Part shown: positions 42,142-50,950 of the stretch, piece after piece | Numbering within the stretch: the stretch's first letter is position 1 | Layout: each line of letters starts with the position of its first letter | DNA from: an uncultured Verrucomicrobiota bacterium | GTDB taxonomy: Bacteria > Verrucomicrobiota > Kiritimatiellia > CAIVKH01 | Assembly (NCBI GenBank): GCA_937996795.1 | Contig: CALKUH010000018.1 | Location: 3,083-67,082 of the forward strand | DNA length: 64,000 nt | Reading direction: 5' to 3' | The notes under the pieces: model-generated | Databases searched by the model: none | What the model was told of the DNA's origin: nothing | The model's input: only the letters and a program-made list of their open reading frames with translations | Made by a program: the position numbers and the translations under genes

Positions 42142-43065
42142 TTATGACGCGAAGCGGTGTTCGTTGTGCCATGACAGGAACTCTGTGCTGGGGCGTTCAT
42201 CGGTGTTGGGTGGCAGAACTTTAAGATTTGTGCCGTGAAGAGCGTAGTATTCGCGGCCGTTGCTGAATTCCTCGCGGATGCGGCCGCTGACCTCGATGGT
42301 GTAGTCGTCGGGTGTCACGGTGAGATAGCCACGATCAAACAAGATGTGCAGGTCGGAGCGCAGCAGTAGACCGTTGGTGAGGGTGTGGGGACCCTCTTCG
42401 GTGTAGGGGCGGATGTGGCAGGCTTCAAGGACGGGCAACGTCCGCTCGCCGGTCATTGCGCAGCGACGGGTGTAGGCATCGGTGACCAAGACCCGGAATG
42501 CACCCTGGCCCAGTCGGTTGCGCATGAGATACTCCGAGCCGTACCTCAACGCATCGGCGGCCATTTGACTGCTCGCGTCGGTCGCGGACGCCTTGTGCAA
42601 GAGCTGATCCTGAAGTTGGGCCCAGAGCCCGGCGCCGATGGCGTCCTGATTGTCATACCCGCGGCCCGAGACAATGTTCGAATGCCAGTCTGAGGGAATC
42701 GGGATCCACTCAGCGCGGTCCAGAAAGAACGGCGCGGTCAGGATGGTGCAGCCGATATGCGGGTCGGTCTCGGCCGATCTCCGGAGTTTGAGAATGCGGG
42801 CGCGCAAGTCGGCGAGCGAAGCACACCCATTCTTCTCTGCGAAAGCGCTCCATGCCAGCGAGAGGGGCAGAATGCTGTGTCGGACAAAAAAGCCACCCCC
42901 GACGATAAAATTGTTCGGCGCATGCAGTTTGAACAGAAACGGCGCGCCTGGTTCAATCGCATGGAAGCCGCGGCCACCCGGACGCCAGAAATTGACCTCA
43001 TCCGGGCGTCGAGCCGCCAGAAACTCAAACCACGAATCGTCGGTCACCCCCACATAGAAGCGCAT
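42142..43065 (-). CDS. HNH endonuclease, restriction-type
   Basis: The 307-aa protein has an N-terminal substrate- or DNA-recognition region (RFYVGVTDDSWFEFLAARRPDEVNFW, residues 1-120). The C-terminal HNH domain reads CAMTGERTLPVLEACHIRPYTEEG with NGLLLRSDLHILFDRGYLTV. The metal-binding His-Asn-His pattern is present. This class is typical of putative restriction endonucleases. It follows a winged-helix gene by 25 bp at the end of the defence-like block. It could be the cleavage arm of the upstream methyltransferase system or an independent nuclease. Confidence 0.8.
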   Translation of the reverse strand: MRFYVGVTDDSWFEFLAARRPDEVNFWRPGGRGFHAIEPGAPFLFKLHAPNNFIVGGGFFVRHSILPLSLAWSAFAEKNGCASLADLRARILKLRRSAETDPHIGCTILTAPFFLDRAEWIPIPSDWHSNIVSGRGYDNQDAIGAGLWAQLQDQLLHKASATDASSQMAADALRYGSEYLMRNRLGQGAFRVLVTDAYTRRCAMTGERTLPVLEACHIRPYTEEGPHTLTNGLLLRSDLHILFDRGYLTVTPDDYTIEVSGRIREEFSNGREYYALHGTNLKVLPPNTDERPSTEFLSWHNEHRFAS

Positions 43066-43090
43066 ACGGCGTGTCCTCGCTGTGGCCGAA

Positions 43091-43675
43091 TCAGAACGGT
43101 AGGCTGAGTTGATTCGGATCGGGTTCCTTTATGGGAGCGGGAAGCTGGCGGCTGTCGGAAAGTGCCCATCGTCGTCCCGCGTCGGTCAGTTGCCAGATGC
43201 CGGCAGGGGCGGTCTGGCTGATGAGGCCGTGGATTTTCAGGCGATTGCGGGCGAAGCGTATGCGGTTCGTCCACCGGACTTCTCCCGAGCGAAGCGGTTC
43301 GCGGTCAACAGACGTCAACTGATTCGCGAGCATCTGACCCACGGCCGATATCGCTTCGTGCGTCAGCAATTGGCCGCCGGCGGCATGCAACGCGCGTGCG
43401 AGGGGTTTCCAGTAGGCCGATTCGGGAAGCGCCCCGGCGACATCGCTGCGGTCGGCTTCCTCTATCGTTTCGACGGGCAGCCGCTCCGCGATTTCCTTCC
43501 ACGACCACCCCAGACCCCGAATGGCGGAATGGAGTGACTCCAGCCGAATCGCGATCTCCGATGCGCCCGCCTGGCCGGACTGGCGCGCTGTTGTGGCCGC
43601 ATCCCAGACGGTGTCGAGCAGGGTGCTCCACGCGGTTTCGATGGACTGGCGGATTTCCGTGATGGGCTCGCTCAC
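43091..43675 (-). CDS. Winged-helix protein with Mrr-N-like C-terminus
   Basis: The 194-aa protein is helical in the first 120 residues (EITEIRQSIETAWSTLLDTVWDAA-like start). It ends with a winged-helix segment (TNRIRFARNRLKIHGLI, then GIWQLTDAGRRWA) like the N-terminal domain of Mrr-type restriction proteins. A GTG start overlaps the DarG stop codon, so it is translationally coupled to the DarTG pair. It may recognise DNA for the adjacent HNH nuclease. No nuclease motif of its own is seen. Confidence 0.6.
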   Translation of the reverse strand: MSEPITEIRQSIETAWSTLLDTVWDAATTARQSGQAGASEIAIRLESLHSAIRGLGWSWKEIAERLPVETIEEADRSDVAGALPESAYWKPLARALHAAGGQLLTHEAISAVGQMLANQLTSVDREPLRSGEVRWTNRIRFARNRLKIHGLISQTAPAGIWQLTDAGRRWALSDSRQLPAPIKEPDPNQLSLPF

Positions 43676-44754
43676 TGATCCACCCGGGATTGATTCGACA
43701 GCAGGCGTTCAAGCGCCAGCGAAATGGCATGATTGTCAAACAACCGCATTTTTCTCTGTCCGGCATCGGTCCCGCCCGACCAGTTGGCGAGCGCGGCGCG
43801 AACGGCGGATATCTCGGGGTGGCAATCTTCCCGATGGAGCAGCCAATCAACGGTCGCCAGCAATTCCATTCCGAACGGCGATTGGAAACCGTCGATCAGG
43901 GAATCCGTCTCATCAAGAACAGGTGCGTAAATCCTGGCTTCGCCAGAGCGGAGAAATGCCGCCACAACATCAGCTTTGTTCTCGTTGAATCCGATCGTGT
44001 CCATGGGTCCGCAATCGGCAATGCGCTTGTCGCTGTGCAGGTAGCTGCCATCAAGCGCATTCAAAAGGTGATTCAGGCGTGGTGAATATGGGCCGTAGCG
44101 ATCGGCTTGAAACTGCAAGTTCAGCACGTCGTTTAGCTTCTTGCGACGGATGGCGCGCTCCAGAAACCAGGCGATCTTCTGGATCTCCAGCAAGGTGCAT
44201 TCAATCCCAAGCACCCAGTAGCGTCGAATGGATTCCGCGACCAGCGCGCGCGCCACGGTTAGCTTTTCAACGCCCGATCGTTTGGCCACGTTCTGGTACT
44301 TCTCCGTCGGCTCGAAAGCGATTACCCGCACATCGGGGAGTTTGGACGCAAGCGCCTCAATCATCGGGCGCACCTCGGTCCACTCAAGGCCGCCGTTGCC
44401 GCACCCAAGCGGAGGCAGCGCAACGGAACCGATCCGCTTTTCGATCAACACCCGCTCCAGGTCCGCCAAACCCTCCCGAATCCATTCCACTTGCGACGGC
44501 TGGCGCCAGTGTTTCTTGGTCGGGAAATTGATGATCCATCGCGGGCCGCTCAATTCGTTCGTCGGGGTGACAAACATCTGGCCCACGCGGACCTCCCCCC
44601 GCGCGCATGCCTCCTCATAGGCCCGGTTATTGTCAGAGAAGCGCTCCTTGAACATCAAGGCAATGCCCTTGCCCATCACGCCCACCGTGTTCACCGTGTT
44701 CACGAGGGCCTCGACATTGGCCTCCAGAAGGTTCCCTTTTTTGAAATTGATCAT
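43672..44754 (-). CDS. darG: DarG-like macrodomain antitoxin
   Basis: The 360-aa protein has an N-terminal macrodomain: FKKGNLLEANVEALVNTVNTVGVMGKGIALMFKE at residues 4-37, then LPPLGCGNGGLEW and VRVIAFEP. A C-terminal domain (IRRYWVLGIECTLLEIQKIAWFLE, LQFQADRYGPYSPRLNHLL) follows. DarG removes ADP-ribose from DNA through the macrodomain and binds DarT through the C-terminal part. Length and order match DarG. It begins 2 bp after the DarT stop, in the usual toxin-antitoxin order. Confidence 0.9.
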   Translation of the reverse strand: MINFKKGNLLEANVEALVNTVNTVGVMGKGIALMFKERFSDNNRAYEEACARGEVRVGQMFVTPTNELSGPRWIINFPTKKHWRQPSQVEWIREGLADLERVLIEKRIGSVALPPLGCGNGGLEWTEVRPMIEALASKLPDVRVIAFEPTEKYQNVAKRSGVEKLTVARALVAESIRRYWVLGIECTLLEIQKIAWFLERAIRRKKLNDVLNLQFQADRYGPYSPRLNHLLNALDGSYLHSDKRIADCGPMDTIGFNENKADVVAAFLRSGEARIYAPVLDETDSLIDGFQSPFGMELLATVDWLLHREDCHPEISAVRAALANWSGGTDAGQRKMRLFDNHAISLALERLLSNQSRVDQ

Positions 44755-44756
44755 GG

Positions 44757-45428
44757 TTAAAAATACCAGCCAGGCTTCGCCAAAACCTTTAGTGGAATGC
44801 TAAGGGATTTTGACTCCGCAATCAACTGTTCCTCGGCCTGCTTGTTGTTGCAAATAACCCCCACCAACCCTTGGGGCGGCAGATGATTGTGCACCAGCGC
44901 CTCGGCCTGATATCGCTCTTTCCTGAGGGGATCGTCCGGATCGTGCTTGAAGTTCCGGCTTCTCAACAAAGCCCAGTCAATCCTGTCCAGCGCGGACAGC
45001 GCATCAAAATACTCCGCCGTCGCCGAATACGCGTGCCGGTCCGTGAACACAAACCGAATCCCCAGTTCATGGACGCGATGCAGGGATGTGACGAGAATGG
45101 CGATTTCCGCATTTGGCACCTGTTTGACGCCTCCATAACCCGTCTTGATGTTGTAGAGCATGATTGAATAGGGGGTGAAGTAGAAGGGGATGTAGTCAGC
45201 CAGCTTCCCGCCCGGCCCGACGGGAACCTCGCGATGCCGGCGCTTTTCAATCAACTCCGGGTTGCCGATGGAGATGTAGTTGGGATCAAGGTTCTCGGAG
45301 TTCCGGCAATACAGCCCGTGGCGCAACATCCATGGCACATTCCGGATGTGCGTGATGCGGAAAATCAGCGCTCGTTCTGGATCCAACAGGCTCAAGCCTT
45401 GCCCTCGATGGCCGCTACTTGGTTCCAA
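44757..45428 (-). CDS. darT: DarT-like DNA ADP-ribosyltransferase toxin
   Basis: The 223-aa protein fits DarT. It has IFRITHIRNVPWMLRHGLYCRN near the start, the ISIGNPELIEKRRHREVPVG and DYIPFYFTPYSIMLYNI motifs for NAD binding, and the catalytic Glu in ERYQAEALVHNHLP. DarT ADP-ribosylates thymidine in single-stranded DNA and stops growth or phage replication. The ATG at 45428 makes a 37-bp overlap with the nucleotidyltransferase gene; TTG codons just downstream are alternatives. The tight overlap shows co-expression with the upstream defence genes. Confidence 0.9.
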   Translation of the reverse strand: MEPSSGHRGQGLSLLDPERALIFRITHIRNVPWMLRHGLYCRNSENLDPNYISIGNPELIEKRRHREVPVGPGGKLADYIPFYFTPYSIMLYNIKTGYGGVKQVPNAEIAILVTSLHRVHELGIRFVFTDRHAYSATAEYFDALSALDRIDWALLRSRNFKHDPDDPLRKERYQAEALVHNHLPPQGLVGVICNNKQAEEQLIAESKSLSIPLKVLAKPGWYF

Positions 45429-46471
45429 TTGTGGTACGCCTCCGTCGCGATTTCGCGAAGTGGATTCAGTACAGCGTACCGGGGTGGGAGCGATGGCGGA
45501 AGGCTGCGCGCCATTGCGGGGCTGTACCGAAAGGGATCAAGAGAGCCGTCGACCTTGGCGCGTAGCAGCGTGGCGAGCAGGGCGGCGCGCGAGGCATGGA
45601 TTCGCGCATCCGTCAGCGTATATTCCGACTGGGTCAGGGTGACGTTGATCGCGCTAATTCCGCGCCTGAGGATGTCCCGCTTGCGGCGTTCCACAACTAC
45701 TTCGCCCGCGAGCTCCATCTGGGAGATCATCAATGCGGTGTCCTTTGAGTCGGCCAAGGCGCCATCAAGTGTGAACTGGTTTTTGCGAAACCCGTTCTCG
45801 GCGTCAAATAGTTCTCGGTGTGCTTCACGGATTCGCGAGATGCTGTTCGCGTGGTCGTAGAGTTCGCCAACGTCGAACATTTGCTTGATGATCTGCTGTC
45901 CGGAATCGTTGTACAGCGGGACGCCGACGGTGCTTGGGGCAAATGCCGTCAGTTTATCGCCGATCAAAGCCTCAAGCGTCGGGACGGTAATCGTGGGCGG
46001 GTTATGGGTTTCCACGAAAGGCGCGCAAATTGGTTTCTGTTCGGTGAAGGGATGCGGCATCTGCTCGTAAACCACGTCGAGAATCACATACGGCTCCGGG
46101 TTGGCTCGATCAAGAGAGTCATAATAGAAGCGGTAGTGATCGCGATTCGGGCGGCGATCTGGATTGCGGTCATGGTCTTGGTTGAATCGCGTAAAGGGTG
46201 GCAACTTGGAAATGGTTTGTAGCGTAGCGACCCGTTCGCCCAAGGGAATCGTACACACGATATCGATGTCGACGGAGAGGCGGCGGAGGCTCTGCAGATG
46301 GAGCATCATGCAGGTACCGCCCTTGAAGACGAACGGGAGACCGCTGACGGCTAGTCGCTCTAAAAGAGCCAGCGCCCGGATGCTCTTTTCGATTGTGGCA
46401 TCCGCTGCATACGGCATCTCGAGCCGTTTTGCCGCGATCCACTCTTTTGTAAAGCACTTACTGTCAATCAT
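45392..46471 (-). CDS. AbiEii/MenT-type nucleotidyltransferase
   Basis: The 359-aa protein has the AbiEii signature, FVFKGGTCMMLHLQSLRRLS followed by VDIDIVC (GG then SxDxD, residues about 48-75). A later PTLEALIGDKLTAFAP motif includes the conserved Lys. AbiEii/MenT proteins are toxins that transfer nucleotides to RNA. Their usual AbiEi partner (a wHTH regulator) is not next to this gene. Instead it sits between a methyltransferase gene (33 bp upstream) and darT (overlapping). ATG 46471 is preferred; 46492 is possible. Confidence 0.85.
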   Translation of the reverse strand: MIDSKCFTKEWIAAKRLEMPYAADATIEKSIRALALLERLAVSGLPFVFKGGTCMMLHLQSLRRLSVDIDIVCTIPLGERVATLQTISKLPPFTRFNQDHDRNPDRRPNRDHYRFYYDSLDRANPEPYVILDVVYEQMPHPFTEQKPICAPFVETHNPPTITVPTLEALIGDKLTAFAPSTVGVPLYNDSGQQIIKQMFDVGELYDHANSISRIREAHRELFDAENGFRKNQFTLDGALADSKDTALMISQMELAGEVVVERRKRDILRRGISAINVTLTQSEYTLTDARIHASRAALLATLLRAKVDGSLDPFRYSPAMARSLPPSLPPRYAVLNPLREIATEAYHNWNQVAAIEGKA

Positions 46472-46504
46472 ATGCGTGCATTGACATACCATGTCGGAAA
46501 ATCA

Positions 46505-49500
46505 TCACGTTTCCGGGGTGGTATATTCAGGGCCGAGCAGGTCGGCCAAATTCAGCTTCCGGTCGGACGCCAAACTGGTCAGCCGACCCATGTCGATTCG
46601 GGCCGATTCGATGGCCCTAAGCGCCGTGGTTTGCACGTCCTCCGCATCCATCAGGGGCAGCCGCTTGGATTCCTGATGGAGTTCGATGAGCAGTTCCTCG
46701 ATGGGGAGCGCATGGGTTTCGGGCAGGGCGTCGGGCGCACGCGTGTCGCGCACCACGACGGTTTTGGGGCGGACCGCGAACACGGTACGCACCTCGCGCG
46801 CGCCAGGGTTTAGATAGGCATTCCAACCCGCCGTGCGCAGGGACTCAAAGGCCGGGCGCATGGCATCTTTTCCGACATAAACAAACGTCACGAACTTGTT
46901 GAGCGTGTGGTGCGCGAACTGGCGGACCTGCTCGGTGGACCAGCAGCCGAATCGTAACAGGGGGAACTTCTCTTCGAGAACAGATACGACCTCCTTCAAC
47001 GGTTTGGCATCCACCGAGAACGAATGGCCGATGGTGGAATACCACCCTTTGCCGGCGTCATGGACAAATCCAGCCGCGACGAACTCGGACATGTACTGCT
47101 TCACCGTTGTGGCGCCGCACGCCAACTGTTGATGTGCCATCCATGCGCGCACTTCGCGAATATGGAAATACCGCTTTTCGGCGGAAAGCGCCGTCAGTCC
47201 TTCGGTGCGCAATCGCTCCTTGAGTTCACCCTGGCCGGTCGCGCGAACGGTTGTGGCCTGCACTCCGTAGAGCGCGGCAACCCGTTCATCAATCTGGCGC
47301 TCCAGTTCGGATACATCCGCAGCGGGATTCTTCCGCTTGGCGGCAAGAATGCGGTCCACGGTCTCGATGATCGGAGCTTGAGCCTCGGCCTCCACATCGG
47401 GGATGGGGAGCTTCTTCCAGTCGTCGGGGTAAAGGTGGATGTTGCTGCGGCGGTTGGCCCGGAGGAAATCGCGGGCGGTGGAAGAGTTCATCACGCCAAG
47501 CAGGTACTTCACGGAAAAACGGCGGCTCGTGGCCTCCAGTTCCTCGCGCTTCGGTAGGTCGGGGCGCGGCGGTTTTTCGCCGCTATAGCGCGCGGCTTTT
47601 TTCAACGAGTTGTTTCGGACGCCGTGGAGCGAATGCCAAGGGACGAAAGACCACGCAGAGTGGTTGTGGAAAAGTTGAGCGTCATCATAAGCAACACGTA
47701 ACTTCTCAATTCCAGCTGCCATATCCACTGAAATGACCTTTTCCGGGACACTGTAGAGTTCTTCAAAAGTCTGACGGCGGAGAAGTCGGGGTGAACGCTG
47801 AGTTCCCCATTCAAGCCATCGCTGTTCCGCTGGCAGCCAACGCTCGAGGTGTTTCCCTTCAACAAAAGGCTTCGGATGTCGTAAGTCTTTTGTATGTGAA
47901 ACGAGGTCTTCCAGCTGAAACTCTCCTTTAGCCACTTTTTCATCAGCATGCGCGACTATGCCAACACTGATGTAGCAAATTGACTCAAGGGTGAGCGATT
48001 TGCATTCGAATGCTGTAACGGTACCGTCTTCAGGAAAATATAGGCGATGGGTAAGGTTCACCTGTTCATCCGTCGGTAGCAGCCTGACCTCACCGAATAT
48101 CTTGTGATGCACGCGGCGGTCGGGTTTCCACGTCGCACCGGCGGCACGCTGGAAGAAGTAGATGAGGTTATGAACGGCGGCGTCGAAGATTTCCACAGAA
48201 CCGCAGAAGTCGAGGCGGAGGATCCGGGAATTCTTTAGAAACCAATTTTGCGCTTTCTGCGCGTATTTGGCGTGGCAGAAGGCATCGGACACGATCATGG
48301 TGCTGATGCCGCCGGGCCGGAGCAGTTTGTAGCTTCGCTCAATAAAGGGGACGTAGAGGTCCCACTTTTCCCAGAGGGTCTCGTACAATTTGCTGTCGAG
48401 AATTTGTTTCCGTTGCCGTTGGTTCCACTCGCTCTGCTCGTCGGCGCGGACATATGGCGGGTTGCCGATGGTGATGTCGAAACCGTCGCGGACGCCGAAC
48501 ATGGATTCAGGATCAAAATAGCCCGCGCACCGCTCTCCGTGGTAGGGGTCCCATGCGGCGATTGCGGATGCGAGCAGGCCAGCGGCACCGCCGCCCATAT
48601 CTTTAATGAAGCCGCTGAGTTCCCCGCGCAGACGACGATCCTCGGATTTGCAGGCGTCCTTTTCTTCCTTGGTTTGGGCGAAGAAATACTTGGAGCGGAC
48701 ATCAAGCAGCGCGCGCTCCCTGGGCTCAATCGCGCTCTGGAAAATATCCCAACCGGAGGGACGTTGCAGGGCGAGCAATGAGTTGGCGCAAACGAACTTG
48801 GTCTCCAGGTTCGGGAGCGGGCGGACCGATCTCGGGTCGCGCTGCTCGATGACGAGGGACAGAAAGAATCGCAGTTTGCTGATCTGGATGGCGGAGGGCT
48901 GTATGTCCACGCCGTGGATGCAATCTTTGATCAATTCCAGTTTGCGGGTGTAGTCGAAGGACTCCTCGCGGAACACGGCCTCGGCTTTTTCCCTCATCTC
49001 GGGCGGGAGCGCCTCCAGTTTTGCGGCCTTCCAGTGACGATTGTTCGGATCGACTTTGCGCAGGACGCTCACGAGGAGGTGGAGCAACCCCATCGGAAAG
49101 GCCCCGGAACCACAAGCCGGATCGAGTATCCGCAGCCGACTGATGGTGGCGACAACGGCTTTCTGTTCGGCGGTTGAAAGATGGTGTTCCGGCGATTGTT
49201 CGGAAACCAATTCGCGCAGCCGTTCCGCCAGTCCGGTTCCAACACCATCGCCCCGCTCCAATTCGCTCAAAAGGAAGCGGAAAAGAGCCTCTTCCGCCAT
49301 GTAGTGAACGATTTCACGCGGTGTGTAGAAGGAGCCGGTTGATTTGCGGGCAACGGTGCCGGTCTCGGGATTCACGGAGGCGAGCAAATTCTCGAATGCC
49401 CGGCCCAGGAGTTCCGGGTCGAGCGCGATGTCCTCTTCGAGCGGCGTGTTTTCCTCAACGGTGAATTTGTAGTCCGCAAATATTCGCAGCAGTCCCCTCG

Positions 49501-50815
49501 GTGCCGGCGCGCTGGTTTCGGCCAGGAGGGCTGAAAGTTCCGGAACGGGTCGCGGTTCACCCCAGAAGAGATAGTCGGGCACGGTGGGCTGTTTGGCTTC
49601 AATGTCCGAGAATCCGTCAACGCGAACCTCCTCGGTGACATCGGGGTCCCGGCCCGGAATTTCATCCAGATTCTCGAACAGTCCGCCATTTAGAAAGGGG
49701 ATGGACTGGTAGATTTCCTCGACTGGGGCTTTGTCGATGAAAAGGTTTACGTGGCGGAAATAGCGTTGATCGCCGTAGTGCTTGTTCTTGCCCTGATAGC
49801 TGCGCGTTGCCCTGAATTTTCGTTCGCGTGGGGGTGTTGCGAGCGTAGCAAAGAACAGGTTTTGAAGGATCGCTCTGTAGTACCGCCCGTCGCGGTCTGC
49901 ATCACATCCGGCGACGTCCCATTCGCGAATGAGGGAGCGCGCCATGCTGGCGGAAAAGAAGCGATCGGGAATCAGTCTCTTTTCGCGCAGGAACCAGCAG
50001 AAAATCATGCGCGTCAGGAGGCGTATGATGGCTTCCGAATCACGGCCATCCGCATCCTTGCGTGCGCCGGGTGGGAATCGGGCGTGAAGGCGTGCCCAGT
50101 AGAACCAATTTCGGATTTCGGTGAAGAACTTCTTGTTTAGCGTTTGGATGTCGAGTGTTTTGTGCCACGCCTGATGGAGGCTGACGAAGTCGTTGACGTC
50201 CTTATCGCACGGGCGCGAGACGCACAAGCGTTGGAAGGACAGTTCATAAAGAATGTCAATATGCGCCCGGTGAGGGGAATCCAGGCTGATTTCTTTGATA
50301 AGAGTTGTCTTTTCAAGGACCTCGCGCGATGCGTCGCGCTTGTTCAATCGGCGATGGATAACCGCCACCGTGATCGTGTGCCCGTGCCGGAAGAGGATCA
50401 GGGCCGGCATGGCGAGGGGTTTGTTGATGGTTCGGGTGAGGGCGGCGAGTTCGGTTCGGGTGTAGGCGCCGGGCGGCAGTTCGGCGGCGAAGAAGAGGTA
50501 GGAATGGATGCGGGTTGCGTCGGTCTGGGTGGCGTCGTCGAAGAGTTCGTTCTGCTGGGTCAATTCGGCGTCGGTGAGCTGGAAGATGAAGTGGAGCCCG
50601 GTCAGCCGGTCGAGCTGTTCCCGCTCCTTGTCGGTCAATCGCGCGTCGGGATCGAAATGGCGGAGAAAGTCCTTGGTCGTGGCCAGGCGCAGCGAGCGCT
50701 TGGAGGAATAGCCGAGGCATTCAAAAAAGCGGCGAGCCGCAGTCGGAAGCGGCTGCGCGTCGAATGACTTCAGGGCCTCCGCGATGGCCTCGCGCTGGTC
50801 GGTCCGGTCGGTCAT
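46505..50815 (-). CDS. Large adenine DNA methyltransferase, Eco57I/PglX/DrmMI-like
   Basis: The 1436-aa protein has a helical N-terminal half (RNWFYWARLHARFPPGA; RLLTRMIFCWFLREKRLIPD). The N6-adenine methyltransferase core follows, with motif I LDPACGSGAFPMGLL at about residue 564 and motif IV GNPPYVRADEQ at about residue 785. The C-terminal part, with TaqI-like specificity features, contains KYLLGVMNSSTARDFLR and LYPDDWKKLPIPD. Such proteins mark host DNA in type IIG, BREX or DISARM-like systems. A nuclease motif is not obvious. It is transcribed with the PLD-SNF2 helicase upstream and the nucleotidyltransferase downstream. Confidence 0.88.
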   Translation of the reverse strand: MTDRTDQREAIAEALKSFDAQPLPTAARRFFECLGYSSKRSLRLATTKDFLRHFDPDARLTDKEREQLDRLTGLHFIFQLTDAELTQQNELFDDATQTDATRIHSYLFFAAELPPGAYTRTELAALTRTINKPLAMPALILFRHGHTITVAVIHRRLNKRDASREVLEKTTLIKEISLDSPHRAHIDILYELSFQRLCVSRPCDKDVNDFVSLHQAWHKTLDIQTLNKKFFTEIRNWFYWARLHARFPPGARKDADGRDSEAIIRLLTRMIFCWFLREKRLIPDRFFSASMARSLIREWDVAGCDADRDGRYYRAILQNLFFATLATPPRERKFRATRSYQGKNKHYGDQRYFRHVNLFIDKAPVEEIYQSIPFLNGGLFENLDEIPGRDPDVTEEVRVDGFSDIEAKQPTVPDYLFWGEPRPVPELSALLAETSAPAPRGLLRIFADYKFTVEENTPLEEDIALDPELLGRAFENLLASVNPETGTVARKSTGSFYTPREIVHYMAEEALFRFLLSELERGDGVGTGLAERLRELVSEQSPEHHLSTAEQKAVVATISRLRILDPACGSGAFPMGLLHLLVSVLRKVDPNNRHWKAAKLEALPPEMREKAEAVFREESFDYTRKLELIKDCIHGVDIQPSAIQISKLRFFLSLVIEQRDPRSVRPLPNLETKFVCANSLLALQRPSGWDIFQSAIEPRERALLDVRSKYFFAQTKEEKDACKSEDRRLRGELSGFIKDMGGGAAGLLASAIAAWDPYHGERCAGYFDPESMFGVRDGFDITIGNPPYVRADEQSEWNQRQRKQILDSKLYETLWEKWDLYVPFIERSYKLLRPGGISTMIVSDAFCHAKYAQKAQNWFLKNSRILRLDFCGSVEIFDAAVHNLIYFFQRAAGATWKPDRRVHHKIFGEVRLLPTDEQVNLTHRLYFPEDGTVTAFECKSLTLESICYISVGIVAHADEKVAKGEFQLEDLVSHTKDLRHPKPFVEGKHLERWLPAEQRWLEWGTQRSPRLLRRQTFEELYSVPEKVISVDMAAGIEKLRVAYDDAQLFHNHSAWSFVPWHSLHGVRNNSLKKAARYSGEKPPRPDLPKREELEATSRRFSVKYLLGVMNSSTARDFLRANRRSNIHLYPDDWKKLPIPDVEAEAQAPIIETVDRILAAKRKNPAADVSELERQIDERVAALYGVQATTVRATGQGELKERLRTEGLTALSAEKRYFHIREVRAWMAHQQLACGATTVKQYMSEFVAAGFVHDAGKGWYSTIGHSFSVDAKPLKEVVSVLEEKFPLLRFGCWSTEQVRQFAHHTLNKFVTFVYVGKDAMRPAFESLRTAGWNAYLNPGAREVRTVFAVRPKTVVVRDTRAPDALPETHALPIEELLIELHQESKRLPLMDAEDVQTTALRAIESARIDMGRLTSLASDRKLNLADLLGPEYTTPET

Positions 50816-50950
50816 GGCCGGATGTCACCCTGTGATTTACCCATCTGTATTCGCATTAGTTGATACACTCTTTAATGAACGCCTATGGCTGATTACACTG
50901 TTTTATTCCAGCGGGCGCGTCTTGTGCATTCTCAAATAGCATAAGGGTGT

